Shown here in pieces: positions 1-6,834 of a DNA stretch of 8,200 nt. Made by a program: the position numbers and the translations under genes. Source of the DNA: Pseudooctadecabacter sp. (GTDB lineage: Bacteria; Pseudomonadota; Alphaproteobacteria; Rhodobacterales; Rhodobacteraceae); contig JAHDFG010000063.1 in assembly GCA_020628265.1 (NCBI GenBank), forward strand, positions 1-8,200, written 5' to 3'. Every line of letters begins with the position of its first letter. Position 1 is the first letter of the stretch. A model generated the notes under the pieces. That model had not been told where the DNA came from, did no database searches, and saw nothing but the letters and a program-made list of their open reading frames with translations.

Positions 1-1345
1 CGCGCTTGCCTTCCTCGATCGACCCGATCTCATGGGAAATGCCGTGGGCAATCGCAGGATTGATCGTGTACTTCGCGATATAGCGCCGGACACGGAAGTT
101 GTCGTTGTCGCCCGTCTCTTCCGGCAGCGACCCGCGCTGCTTCTTCATCTTGTCGGCGGTCTGCCACGTGCGGATCAGGACCTCGCCCACGCGACCCATG
201 GCCTGACTGTCGGATGCAATGATCGAAAACGCGCCCATGTCGTGCAGGATGTCTTCTGCCGCAATCGTCTCGCGCCTGATCCGGCTCTCAGCAAAGGCCA
301 CGTCCTCGGGGATGGATTTGTCGAGGTGGTGACACACCATCAACATGTCCAGATGTTCCTCGAGCGTGTTGACCGTAAAGGGTCGCGTCGGGTTGGTGGA
401 ACTGGGCAGCACATTGGCATCGCCGCAAATCTTGATGATGTCAGGCGCATGCCCGCCTCCTGCGCCCTCGGTGTGGAAGGCGTGGATTGTGCGGCCTTTC
501 ATGGCGGCAACCGTGTTCTCAACGAAACCGCTCTCGTTCAGCGTATCCGTGTGGATCATCACCTGAATATCCCAAGCGTCCGCCACGCCAAGGCAGCAAT
601 CAATGGCCGCTGGGGTCGTGCCCCAATCCTCATGCAGTTTCAGCGCACAGGCCCCGCCGAGGATTTGCTCCTCCAACGCGGCTGGCACCGACGCATTGCC
701 CTTACCCGCGAAAGCAAGGTTCATTGGGAACGCATCTGCGGCCTGCAACATCCGCCCGATGTGCCAAGGCCCAGGCGTCACAGTGGTCGCCAACGTCCCG
801 TGCGCTGGCCCCGTGCCGCCGCCCAACATGGTCGTGAGGCCCGAATGCAGCGCGTCTTCGATCTGCTGCGGACAGATAAAGTGGATGTGGCTGTCAAAGC
901 CGCCAGCGGTCAGGATCTTGCCTTCACCGGCGATGGCCTCAGTCCCTGGCCCGATGATGATATCGACGCCGGGTTGGGTGTCAGGGTTGCCCGCCTTGCC
1001 GATCTTGGCAATCCGCCCGTCCTTCAGGCCCACATCTGCCTTATAGACGCCCGTATAATCCACGATCAGCGCATTGGTGATAACCGTATCCACAGCCCCC
1101 GCCGCGCGTGTGACTTGGCTCTGCCCCATCCCGTCGCGGATGACCTTGCCGCCGCCGAACTTGACCTCTTCCCCGTAGATGCGCGCGTTGTCCCCCGCCC
1201 CACCGGTCTGCGCAGCCCCCACGGCCTCCGCCGTCAGGTCCCGCTCAACCTCGATGATCAGGTCCGTGTCCGCCAACCGGACCTTGTCGCCCACCGTGGG
1301 GCCGAACATGGCAGCGTAATCGTGTCGTGAAATTCGTGTCGCCAT
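1..1345 (-). CDS. ureC: Urease subunit alpha (UreC), partial, C-terminus beyond the left edge
   Basis: Catalytic subunit of nickel urease, a cytoplasmic enzyme that hydrolyses urea to ammonia and carbamate. The window holds 448 codons from the ATG at 1345-1343; the family is about 570 aa, so roughly 120 residues are missing at the C-terminus. Visible active-site residues, with family roles in brackets: H153 and H155 of the HIH motif (Ni), K236 (carbamylated bridging Lys) and H238 in KLHEDWG, H265 and H291 (Ni and substrate), C338 and H339 in the MVCHH flap (catalytic His), D379 in SDSQAMGR (Ni). The N-terminus ISRHDYAAMFGPTVGDKVRL is typical. About 17 extra residues lie at 39-56, between DLT and YGEEVKFGGGK, compared with the Klebsiella protein as I recall it. 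The start is one base after the ureB stop (TGACATG), with only a weak G-rich ribosome site, so translation is probably coupled to ureB. Identity is near certain. Confidence 0.98.
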   Translation of the reverse strand, partial: MATRISRHDYAAMFGPTVGDKVRLADTDLIIEVERDLTAEAVGAAQTGGAGDNARIYGEEVKFGGGKVIRDGMGQSQVTRAAGAVDTVITNALIVDYTGVYKADVGLKDGRIAKIGKAGNPDTQPGVDIIIGPGTEAIAGEGKILTAGGFDSHIHFICPQQIEDALHSGLTTMLGGGTGPAHGTLATTVTPGPWHIGRMLQAADAFPMNLAFAGKGNASVPAALEEQILGGACALKLHEDWGTTPAAIDCCLGVADAWDIQVMIHTDTLNESGFVENTVAAMKGRTIHAFHTEGAGGGHAPDIIKICGDANVLPSSTNPTRPFTVNTLEEHLDMLMVCHHLDKSIPEDVAFAESRIRRETIAAEDILHDMGAFSIIASDSQAMGRVGEVLIRTWQTADKMKKQRGSLPEETGDNDNFRVRRYIAKYTINPAIAHGISHEIGSIEEGKR

Positions 1346-1346
1346 G

Positions 1347-1652
1347 TCAGAGCGCCCCCATAATTTTCTGGTTGAACCCCTGCACCACGCGCGCTCCCGC
1401 AAGCGGGATCAGGTTCACTTCGCGTCGTTGACCGGGCTCAAACCGTACTGCCGTCCCCGCGGCGATATCCAACCGCATGCCCCGTGCTGCGTCACGGTCA
1501 AAATCCAGCGCCGGATTGCTTTCGGCAAAATGATAGTGGCTGCCAACCTGCACTGGCCGGTCGCCCGTGTTGGCCACCATCAGCGTGATCGCCTCGCGGT
1601 CGCTGTTCAGCTCCAGATCGCCCTCTGCCGGAATAATCTCACCTGGGATCAT
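1347..1652 (-). CDS. ureB: Urease subunit beta (UreB)
   Basis: Small structural subunit of urease; with UreA and UreC it forms the (ABC)3 apoenzyme in the cytoplasm. It is 101 aa, the normal length for a separate bacterial beta subunit. Hallmarks: the start MIPGEIIPAEGDLELN, the segment VANTGDRPVQVGSHYHFAESN at about 27-47, and FDRDAARGMRLDIAAGTAVRFEPG at about 51-74, followed by the end NQKIMGAL. The ATG at 1652-1650 is well supported: GGGAGG lies 8 nt upstream at 1661-1666, in the 15-nt gap after ureA. The TGA at 1349-1347 is followed by one base and then the ureC ATG. The gene is co-transcribed with ureA and ureC. No irregularities were seen. Confidence 0.97.
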   Translation of the reverse strand: MIPGEIIPAEGDLELNSDREAITLMVANTGDRPVQVGSHYHFAESNPALDFDRDAARGMRLDIAAGTAVRFEPGQRREVNLIPLAGARVVQGFNQKIMGAL

Positions 1653-1667
1653 TGCGTTATCCTCCCA

Positions 1668-1970
1668 CTATCGGATCGGGTTGTGGACGGTCACCAGTTT
1701 GGTGCCATCAGGAAAGGTCGCCTCGACCTGCACTTCGTGGATCATCTCGGCCACGCCATCCATGCATTGGGCGCGGGTCACGACCTGCGCGCCCGCCTGC
1801 ATCATGTCCGCCACAGACCGTCCGTCCCGCGCGCCCTCAACCACCGCGTCCGTGATCAAGGCAATCGCCTCGGGGTGGTTCAGCAAGACACCACGGGCCA
1901 GCCGCTTGCGGGCCACCTCGGCGGCCATGGCCACCAGCAGTTTGTCTTTCTCACGGGGGGTCAGTTGCAT
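1668..1970 (-). CDS. ureA: Urease subunit gamma (UreA)
   Basis: Smallest structural subunit of urease. I start it at the ATG at 1970-1968, giving 100 aa beginning MQLTPREKDKLL, which is the canonical length and N-terminus of UreA. The open frame extends 12 codons further (MHQHSPRRGCYD), but that part overlaps the ureD end and matches nothing in the family. Conserved blocks: LNHPEAIALITDAVVEGARDG at about 31-51, then ADMMQAGAQVVTRAQCMDGVAEMI, and the C-terminal VEATFPDGTKLVTVHNPIR. The ureD stop lies one base before the ATG (TGACATG) and no good ribosome site is seen, which suggests translational coupling to ureD. The gene ends with TAG at 1670-1668, 15 nt before ureB. Confidence 0.97.
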   Translation of the reverse strand: MQLTPREKDKLLVAMAAEVARKRLARGVLLNHPEAIALITDAVVEGARDGRSVADMMQAGAQVVTRAQCMDGVAEMIHEVQVEATFPDGTKLVTVHNPIR

Positions 1971-1971
1971 G

Positions 1972-2832
1972 TCATAACATCCACGTCTTGGGGAGTGCTG
2001 ATGCACTCAGTTCTGTCAAAAGCGGCACCATGATCTGGCGCGCGTCAAAGCTGTCAGGGGCTGTCAGCCGGATTAAAAGCGTGTCCTCGGCCAAAAGGCT
2101 CGCCCCACCAGCTTCGCCCAAATGGCTGCGAACGGGCTCAAGGTGGGCTTCGGCATCAGGGGCCACGTAGATGACCGTCCCGACCGTGCCCGCCCCGGCG
2201 GCCACACCGCTGCGGGCCAGATGTGCGGCCATGTCATCTGCCATTCTGATCCGGTCCATGACCAAGGGCACCCCGTTGCGGCGCACCGTGATGCTATCGT
2301 CCAGCAATCCACTGCGGACAACCTCACCCCGCGCCGTGCGCCCGAAGACCAGCGTTTCCGCAAGCAACAGCCGCGATCCCTCAGCCAAGTCCACGTCTAA
2401 CCTGCGCTGCAACCGGCAGCCGTCAAACAGGATCATTTCTTGCGGCAACCAATGCAGCCGCGCCCCCTCTCCAACCTGTACCGTTGTCGTTACAAGGCCC
2501 GTCTGGTCGGTCGGGGCGGCATAGGCGCGTTCTGCGGCTTGGGTCGTCAGACAGAGGTGCGCACCCGCATCCACTGTCGCGGCCAACTCCATCCGGTCCC
2601 CGCCCGTCACCCCGCCAGCCGTGTTCACCAGCACGGCGGGCAAATCTGGTGTCACCTGTCGCGGAAACAAAACCTTCAGCGATCCCGCCATACGCAGATC
2701 ACCGATCACACTGCGTCCGTCGCGCACTTTCACGCCCAAATGGACGTCCCCTCGGGCACGAGGCACCGACGGGGCTGCGTTGGCAGGGGCTATGGGGGCG
2801 ACGACAGTGATAGCAGCGGGCCTTTTGCGCAT
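1972..2832 (-). CDS. ureD: Urease accessory protein UreD (UreH family)
   Basis: UreD is the scaffold that binds the urease apoprotein and recruits UreF and UreG for nickel delivery. Counting from the ATG at 2832, the protein has 286 aa, usual for the family. Family blocks: GDLRMAGSLKVLFPR at about 44-58, AVLVNTAGGVTGGDRMEL at 66-83, TTQAAERAYAA at 96-106, LHWLPQEMILFDGCRLQRRLDVDL at 126-149, and a LAETLVFGRTARGE segment near 157-170. The start is uncertain. The ATG at 2832 has a weak GGA 4 nt upstream. A TTG at 2853 would add MSHFADE and has GAGG about 11 nt upstream. I prefer the ATG because the N-terminus is not conserved. The gene leads the urease operon; its TGA at 1974-1972 is one base from ureA. 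Confidence 0.95.
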   Translation of the reverse strand: MRKRPAAITVVAPIAPANAAPSVPRARGDVHLGVKVRDGRSVIGDLRMAGSLKVLFPRQVTPDLPAVLVNTAGGVTGGDRMELAATVDAGAHLCLTTQAAERAYAAPTDQTGLVTTTVQVGEGARLHWLPQEMILFDGCRLQRRLDVDLAEGSRLLLAETLVFGRTARGEVVRSGLLDDSITVRRNGVPLVMDRIRMADDMAAHLARSGVAAGAGTVGTVIYVAPDAEAHLEPVRSHLGEAGGASLLAEDTLLIRLTAPDSFDARQIMVPLLTELSASALPKTWML

Positions 2833-2970
2833 TTCGTCCGCAAAATGTGACAAATTGCGCAGACCCTCACCAGAGCCAATTGCCTTTCAGCCCGTGGAAC
2901 CCGTCAATTCACCCCGACACCCCTGCCTTTTCGCCCGTTTTTTGTGCAGCCCGCGAAAAATGTTGAGGTT
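2833..2970 (-). promoter_or_regulatory. malK-ureD intergenic gap, candidate ureD promoter
   Basis: This 138-nt gap separates malK from ureD, both on the minus strand. A minus-strand TTGACG (plus 2902-2907) followed 17 bp later by GGCAAT (2879-2884) could be a promoter. The -35 is good and the -10 is poor. A start near 2872 would leave a leader of about 40 nt to the ATG at 2832. A 7-bp inverted repeat (2928-2934 and 2953-2959, TTTTCGC/GCGAAAA) has an 18-nt loop and no following U-run on the minus strand, so I do not call it a terminator. Read-through from malK into ureD cannot be excluded from sequence alone. Confidence 0.3.
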
Positions 2971-4038
2971 TTAGACGCTTTCACCGGTCTCGGGATCGAA
3001 GAAACACAATTGCGAGGTGTCCAGAACCACATCAACGGGTTGCCCCTGCTGGCAATCAAACTGGCCCGGCAGACGAGCGGTGAGCGCCGTTTCGCCCCAG
3101 CGGAAGGTGACAAAGACATCCGGCCCTGTTTCCTCGATCATGGTCGGCACAATCGTCACCGGAACGCCGTCTCCCTGCGCCTGAAGGTGCTCGGGTCGCA
3201 GCCCCACCGTGACCGGCCCATCAGGCAGCGCCCGACCGGCAGCAAATGAAACATCGCCAATCCGCACCTGCCCGTCAGCCACGTCCGCCGGCACAAGGTT
3301 CATCGGCGGGGACCCCATGAAATCCGCGACAAAAGTGTTTGCGGGCTGGCGGTAAATCTCGGACGGTGTGCCGATCTGCTGAACATATCCGTCTTTCAAA
3401 ACAACGATCCGCGTGGCCAGCGTCATGGCCTCGATCTGGTCGTGGGTCACATAGACGATGCTAGCGCCCGTGCGCTGGTGTAGCGCCTTGATCTCGGCCC
3501 GCATCTCAACCCGCAGTTTGGCGTCGAGATTGGACAGGGGTTCGTCGAACAGAAACAGCTTCGGGTCACGGACCAAGGCACGCCCCATGGCGACCCGCTG
3601 CCGCTGCCCGCCGCTCAGCTGGCTGGGCTTGCGGTCCAGTAGATGGTCAATCTGCAACAGCTTGCCGACCTCTTGGATCTTGGCATCCATCTCCGCCTTG
3701 GGAGTTTTGCGGATTTTCATCCCGAAGCCGATGTTCTCGCCCACCGTCATGGTCGGGTAAAGCGCGTAGGACTGAAAGACCATCGCGATATCACGGTCCT
3801 TGGGCGGCTCCTGCGTGACATCGCGGCCGCCGATGGACAGCGTGCCTGCCGTGATCTCCTCCAGCCCCGCAATGCAATTCAGCAGCGTGGACTTGCCACA
3901 GCCCGACGGACCGACCAGCACCAGAAACTCGCCCTCTCCCATTTCGATGTCGATGTCGTGCAAGACCTCGACCGATCCGTAGGCCTTCTTGAGTGTGCGC
4001 GCCTCAAGTGCCGCATGCGTTGTTGCGTCCAGTGCCAT
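2971..4038 (-). CDS. malK: Sugar ABC transporter ATP-binding protein, MalK/UgpC type
   Basis: ATPase of a carbohydrate importer; a homodimer on the inner membrane face powers sugar import through the permease pair. It has 355 aa with all nucleotide motifs intact: Walker A GPSGCGKST 43-51, Q-loop Q89 in FQSYALYP, signature LSGGQRQR 141-148, Walker B LFLFDEP 161-167, D-loop SNLD 169-172 and switch H199 in YVTHDQ. A C-terminal TOBE/regulatory region follows from about 240, with GLRPEH at 279-284. Its start overlaps the repressor stop by one base (TGATG). An AGGAGG at 4043-4048, 4 nt before the ATG, is formed by the last codons of that gene. The families MalK, UgpC and AglK cannot be told apart by sequence alone. 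I chose malK because malE and malF lie on the divergent arm and no other ATPase is seen there. Confidence 0.93.
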   Translation of the reverse strand: MALDATTHAALEARTLKKAYGSVEVLHDIDIEMGEGEFLVLVGPSGCGKSTLLNCIAGLEEITAGTLSIGGRDVTQEPPKDRDIAMVFQSYALYPTMTVGENIGFGMKIRKTPKAEMDAKIQEVGKLLQIDHLLDRKPSQLSGGQRQRVAMGRALVRDPKLFLFDEPLSNLDAKLRVEMRAEIKALHQRTGASIVYVTHDQIEAMTLATRIVVLKDGYVQQIGTPSEIYRQPANTFVADFMGSPPMNLVPADVADGQVRIGDVSFAAGRALPDGPVTVGLRPEHLQAQGDGVPVTIVPTMIEETGPDVFVTFRWGETALTARLPGQFDCQQGQPVDVVLDTSQLCFFDPETGESV

Positions 4039-5060
4039 CAGTCCTCCTTTGGCGCAGGCCCTGTCGAGCCGCGCACGATCAATTCCGCGTTGATAATATT
4101 CTGCAAATCCCGCGCCGGTGTCCCGCCCAGATGTTCGACCAACATATCGGCCAGCGGCGCGCAGGCATCCCGAAGTGGGGCCCGTGTCACCGTCAGCGCG
4201 GGATCAAAGTTGATGGCGCGCATCAGCGGCAATGCATCGTCATGGGCCACGACCGACACATCGTCCGGCACGCGCAAGCCGCGATCCTTGGCGGCCTTCA
4301 GAACGCCCGCTGCCACCAGCGTCGTGGCGCAGACAAAGGCCGTCGGCGGTGCCTCACCCGCCAGAAGATCAAGCGCATGGGTATAGCCGTGCCTCTCTAA
4401 CGTCGCGCCGGACCGCACCATATCCGCACTCAGCCCATGGGCCGTTGCAGCGGCGATGAACCCTTGCACACGGTCCGCCGCATGGGCCCCACCCTTGTCC
4501 CCGTTGATCAGCGCGATCCGTTTGTGCCCCAGTTGCGCCAACAGCCGCACCGCATCGGAAGACACGGCATGGTTGTCGATCCCGTAGACAGGATAGTCGG
4601 GGTCCGCGCGGTCCTGCCCATGCATCACGAAAGGAATGTTGCGCGCGCGCAGATAGGCCACACGTGGATCATCGGACACAGGCGCGTTCAGGATGAACCC
4701 GTCAAGGATGCCCCTCTCCAGCAGCTTGCGGTAGGGCTGGACAGGATCGCCCCCCTGATCCACCGCCAAAACCAGATCGACATCATGCGCGGCAAGTGCG
4801 GCCGTCAGCCCCGTCAGGATTTCAAAGAACGTCTGATCCGCACTCATGTCCGGCTTGATCTTGACGATCATGCCCACCATGCCGGACCGCCCTGTCACCA
4901 AACGTTGCGCGATCCTGTTAGGGCGATACCCCAGCCGGTCAGCCGTTTCCTGAACCCGTTCGCGCGTGGCCTGCCCCACCTCGGGAAAACCGTTGAGCGC
5001 ACGGCTCACCGTCGTGACCGACAGACCCAGTTCAGCAGAGATTTCCTTGAGCGTCGCCAC
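4038..5060 (-). CDS. LacI-family transcriptional repressor of the alpha-glucoside/maltose genes
   Basis: Sugar-responsive DNA-binding regulator, 340 aa from the GTG at 5060-5058. The N-terminal helix-turn-helix is ATLKEISAELGLSVTTVSRALN (about 2-23). It is followed by LGYRPNRIAQRL (about 43-54), the hinge helix that inserts a Leu at the central CG of LacI-type operators. The rest is a periplasmic-binding-protein-like effector domain ending near ELIVRGSTG. The frame stays open to an ATG at 5141, but those 27 extra residues match no LacI N-terminus, and that ATG lies inside operator O1. The GTG start instead has GAAGG 7 nt upstream and puts the helix-turn-helix at residue 2, as is usual. The protein probably represses itself with malK, and the divergent sugar genes, with release by an alpha-glucoside or a breakdown product. 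It is comparable to AglR/MalR regulators, but the exact effector is not visible. Confidence 0.93.
   Translation of the reverse strand: MATLKEISAELGLSVTTVSRALNGFPEVGQATRERVQETADRLGYRPNRIAQRLVTGRSGMVGMIVKIKPDMSADQTFFEILTGLTAALAAHDVDLVLAVDQGGDPVQPYRKLLERGILDGFILNAPVSDDPRVAYLRARNIPFVMHGQDRADPDYPVYGIDNHAVSSDAVRLLAQLGHKRIALINGDKGGAHAADRVQGFIAAATAHGLSADMVRSGATLERHGYTHALDLLAGEAPPTAFVCATTLVAAGVLKAAKDRGLRVPDDVSVVAHDDALPLMRAINFDPALTVTRAPLRDACAPLADMLVEHLGGTPARDLQNIINAELIVRGSTGPAPKED
4043..4048 (-). promoter_or_regulatory. Strong Shine-Dalgarno for malK inside the repressor gene end
   Basis: On the minus strand this is AGGAGG, 4 nt before the malK ATG. It is encoded by the final Lys-Glu-Asp codons of the upstream repressor gene, so the regulator and ATPase are physically interlocked. 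This supports one transcript and efficient malK initiation independent of coupling. Confidence 0.8.
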
Positions 5061-5069
5061 CTGCAAACC

Positions 5070-5085
5070 TTCAAAGCGTTTTGAA
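5070..5085. promoter_or_regulatory. Candidate LacI-type operator O2 (imperfect palindrome)
   Basis: TTCAAAGCGTTTTGAA is a 16-bp palindrome with one mismatched base pair (5076 against 5079) around a central CG. It differs from O1 by a single base. It lies in the repressor leader and touches the repressor Shine-Dalgarno (5068-5072), a good position for autorepression. No binding data are available; the call rests on symmetry, duplication and location. Confidence 0.75.
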
Positions 5086-5136
5086 ATTGGCGCGACGTTA
5101 TCCGCAATAGACTCAAAAATCCAGCCAAAACCGCAA

Positions 5137-5152
5137 TTCAAAACGTTTTGAA
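5137..5152. promoter_or_regulatory. Candidate LacI-type operator O1 (perfect 16-bp palindrome)
   Basis: TTCAAAACGTTTTGAA is perfectly symmetrical about a central CG, the typical form of LacI-family operators. Its centre is 67 bp from that of O2. If the plus-strand -10 is GATAAC at 5168-5173, O1 covers the -35 position of the alpha-glucosidase promoter, so the bound repressor would block RNA polymerase. Binding of O1 and O2 by one repressor, with or without DNA looping, is inferred. Confidence 0.82.
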
Positions 5153-5200
5153 AAACGAAATCGATTTGATAACGTCTGCGCGAATCGACGGGAGGATGTC

Positions 5201-6817
5201 ATGCGAGAATGGTGGCGTGACGCGGTGATCTATCAGATCTATCCGCGCTCATTTCAGGACGATAACGGTGACGGCGTAGGCGATCTAGCCGGCATCACGC
5301 GCCGCCTGCCGCATGTCGCCAGCCTTGGTGCGGATTGCATCTGGCTGTCGCCTATTTTCACATCTCCACAGAAAGACATGGGCTACGATGTGTCCGACTA
5401 CACGGACATTGATCCGCTGTTCGGAACGCTTGCCGACTTCGATGACCTGATCGCCACGGCGCACAAACTGGGCCTGAAAGTCATCACCGATCAGGTGCTG
5501 TCGCACACCTCGGACCAGCATCCATGGTTCAAGCAAAGCCGCCTAAGCCGCGACAACGACAAGGCGGATTGGTACGTCTGGGCCGATCCCCAGCCCGATG
5601 GCTCGCCGCCCACGAACTGGCACAGCCACTTTGGCGGACCCGCGTGGGAATTCGACCCCCAGCGCGGTCAGTACTACCTGCATAACTTCCTTGCCGCACA
5701 GCCGGATTTGAACTTCCACAACCCTGACGTGCAGGATGCCATTCTGGAAACGGCCAAATTCTGGCTCGACCGCGGGCTTGATGGCTTCCGCCTGGACACG
5801 GTGAACTACTACGTCCACGACCAGCAACTGCGGTCCAACCCACCCGCACAGGCCAAGCCGCAAGTGATGGCGACGGACCTCTACGGGATGCAGGACAACA
5901 TCTACAACAAGAACCGGCCCGAAAACCTTGATTTCCTTGAACGACTGCGCGCGCTGACGGACCAGTATGACGACATCATGATGGTCGGCGAAGTGGGCGA
6001 CATGGGCACCCGCTCGATCCAGTTGATGGGGCAATACACCGAAGGCACCAGCCGCCTGCACATGGCCTACAGCTTTGCGATGCTCGGCCCCGACTTCAGC
6101 GCCGACCACTTCCGCAGCTGCATCGATGGGTTCCAGCAAGGCGCGCCTGATGGCCAACCCAAATGGTCGTTCTCGAACCACGACGTGCCCCGCCATGTGA
6201 CCCGCTGGGGCGATCACGCCGTGGACGAGATGGCGATGACCCGCCTCGCCTGCGCGATGCTCATGTCCTTTGAAGGGGCCGTCGGCATCTACAACGGCGA
6301 GGAGCTGGGCCAGACAGAGACGGAACTCACTTATGACGAGCTGACGGACCCGCCCGCCCTGCGCTACTGGCCTGCCGTCAAAGGCCGCGATGGCTGCCGC
6401 ACGCCGATGGTCTGGGAAAAGGACGCGCCGAACGCGGGCTTTTCGACCGGCACGCCTTGGTTGCCCGTAAAGCCCCTGCAAGCCGCCCGCGCCGTCGATA
6501 CGCAAGGGAGCGAAGACAGCGCCCTTGCCTTCTACAAGACCGCAATCGCCTTCCGCAAAGCCAGCCCCGCGCTGTCCTATGGCACGACCACGTTCCACGC
6601 CCTGCCAGAGCCGATCCTCGCCTTCACCCGCACCGCGGACAGCGAGACGCTGACTTGCGTCTTCAACCTGTCGAAAGACGACCACGAATTGACCGTCACA
6701 GGCGATGCCGCCCTGACCGGTCCACACCACGCCCGCCTGAGCGGCGGCACACTCATGCTGCCTGGAAACGGGTTCGCATACCTCAGCCACGACGGGGACA
6801 TCACCCTGTCAACCTGA
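5201..6817 (+). CDS. Alpha-glucosidase, glycoside hydrolase family 13
   Basis: Cytoplasmic retaining alpha-glucosidase of 538 aa, similar to AglA and the Halomonas HaG group; it releases glucose from the non-reducing end of small alpha-glucosides such as maltose. There is no signal peptide: the start is MREWWRDAVIYQIYPRSFQD. GH13 motifs: region I DQVLSHTSDQH at 97-107 with H102; region II GFRLD at 195-199 with nucleophile D199 and R197; acid/base E264 in MVGEVGD; region IV FSNHD at 324-328 with stabiliser D328. T200 follows the nucleophile, which in related enzymes goes with alpha-1,4 rather than alpha-1,6 preference (Val there in isomaltases). A C-terminal beta domain runs from about 465. 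GGGAGG lies 5 nt before the ATG. It is first in its operon, 17 nt before malE, which implies that imported maltose-type sugars are its substrate. Sucrose or trehalose activity cannot be ruled out. Confidence 0.95.
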   Translation: MREWWRDAVIYQIYPRSFQDDNGDGVGDLAGITRRLPHVASLGADCIWLSPIFTSPQKDMGYDVSDYTDIDPLFGTLADFDDLIATAHKLGLKVITDQVLSHTSDQHPWFKQSRLSRDNDKADWYVWADPQPDGSPPTNWHSHFGGPAWEFDPQRGQYYLHNFLAAQPDLNFHNPDVQDAILETAKFWLDRGLDGFRLDTVNYYVHDQQLRSNPPAQAKPQVMATDLYGMQDNIYNKNRPENLDFLERLRALTDQYDDIMMVGEVGDMGTRSIQLMGQYTEGTSRLHMAYSFAMLGPDFSADHFRSCIDGFQQGAPDGQPKWSFSNHDVPRHVTRWGDHAVDEMAMTRLACAMLMSFEGAVGIYNGEELGQTETELTYDELTDPPALRYWPAVKGRDGCRTPMVWEKDAPNAGFSTGTPWLPVKPLQAARAVDTQGSEDSALAFYKTAIAFRKASPALSYGTTTFHALPEPILAFTRTADSETLTCVFNLSKDDHELTVTGDAALTGPHHARLSGGTLMLPGNGFAYLSHDGDITLST

Positions 6818-6834
6818 ACCAATGGGAGGAAACC

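Larger units (their letters stand above)
5061..5200. promoter_or_regulatory. Divergent control region between the repressor and the alpha-glucosidase
   Basis: This 140-nt gap drives the repressor-malK arm to the left and the alpha-glucosidase-malEF arm to the right. It is AT-richer than its surroundings. Besides the two operators it holds a 9-bp inverted repeat, GACGTTATC at 5094-5102 and GATAACGTC at 5168-5176. Each arm reads GATAACGTC outward on its own strand, so GATAAC could be the -10 of each promoter, giving starts near 5090 (minus) and 5180 (plus). The -35 boxes are not convincing on either side; on the plus side the -35 position falls within O1. A 10-bp palindrome AAATCGATTT sits at 5158-5167. 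The alpha-glucosidase ribosome site GGGAGG lies at 5190-5195. Confidence 0.6.

Noticed and set aside
32..1330. Long plus-strand open frame (432 codons) opposite ureC
   Set aside because: It is fully antisense to a complete, motif-rich ureC frame. Long stop-free antisense frames are common in GC-rich genes, and its translation shows no domain.
1971..2006. 12-residue N-terminal extension of UreA
   Set aside because: It overlaps the ureD end and departs from the canonical MQLTPREKDKLL start.
2928..2959. TTTTCGC/GCGAAAA inverted repeat as the malK terminator
   Set aside because: The arms are only 7 bp and AT-rich, the loop is 18 nt and no U-run follows on the minus strand.
5543..6790. Long minus-strand open frame (415 codons) opposite the alpha-glucosidase
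   Set aside because: It lies entirely inside the GH13 gene, lacks recognisable motifs and a ribosome site, and reflects codon bias on the coding strand.
6457..6834. Upstream extension of the malE frame (126 codons)
   Set aside because: It overlaps the alpha-glucosidase, and the protein needs its signal peptide at the N-terminus. The ATG at 6835 has a strong ribosome site.
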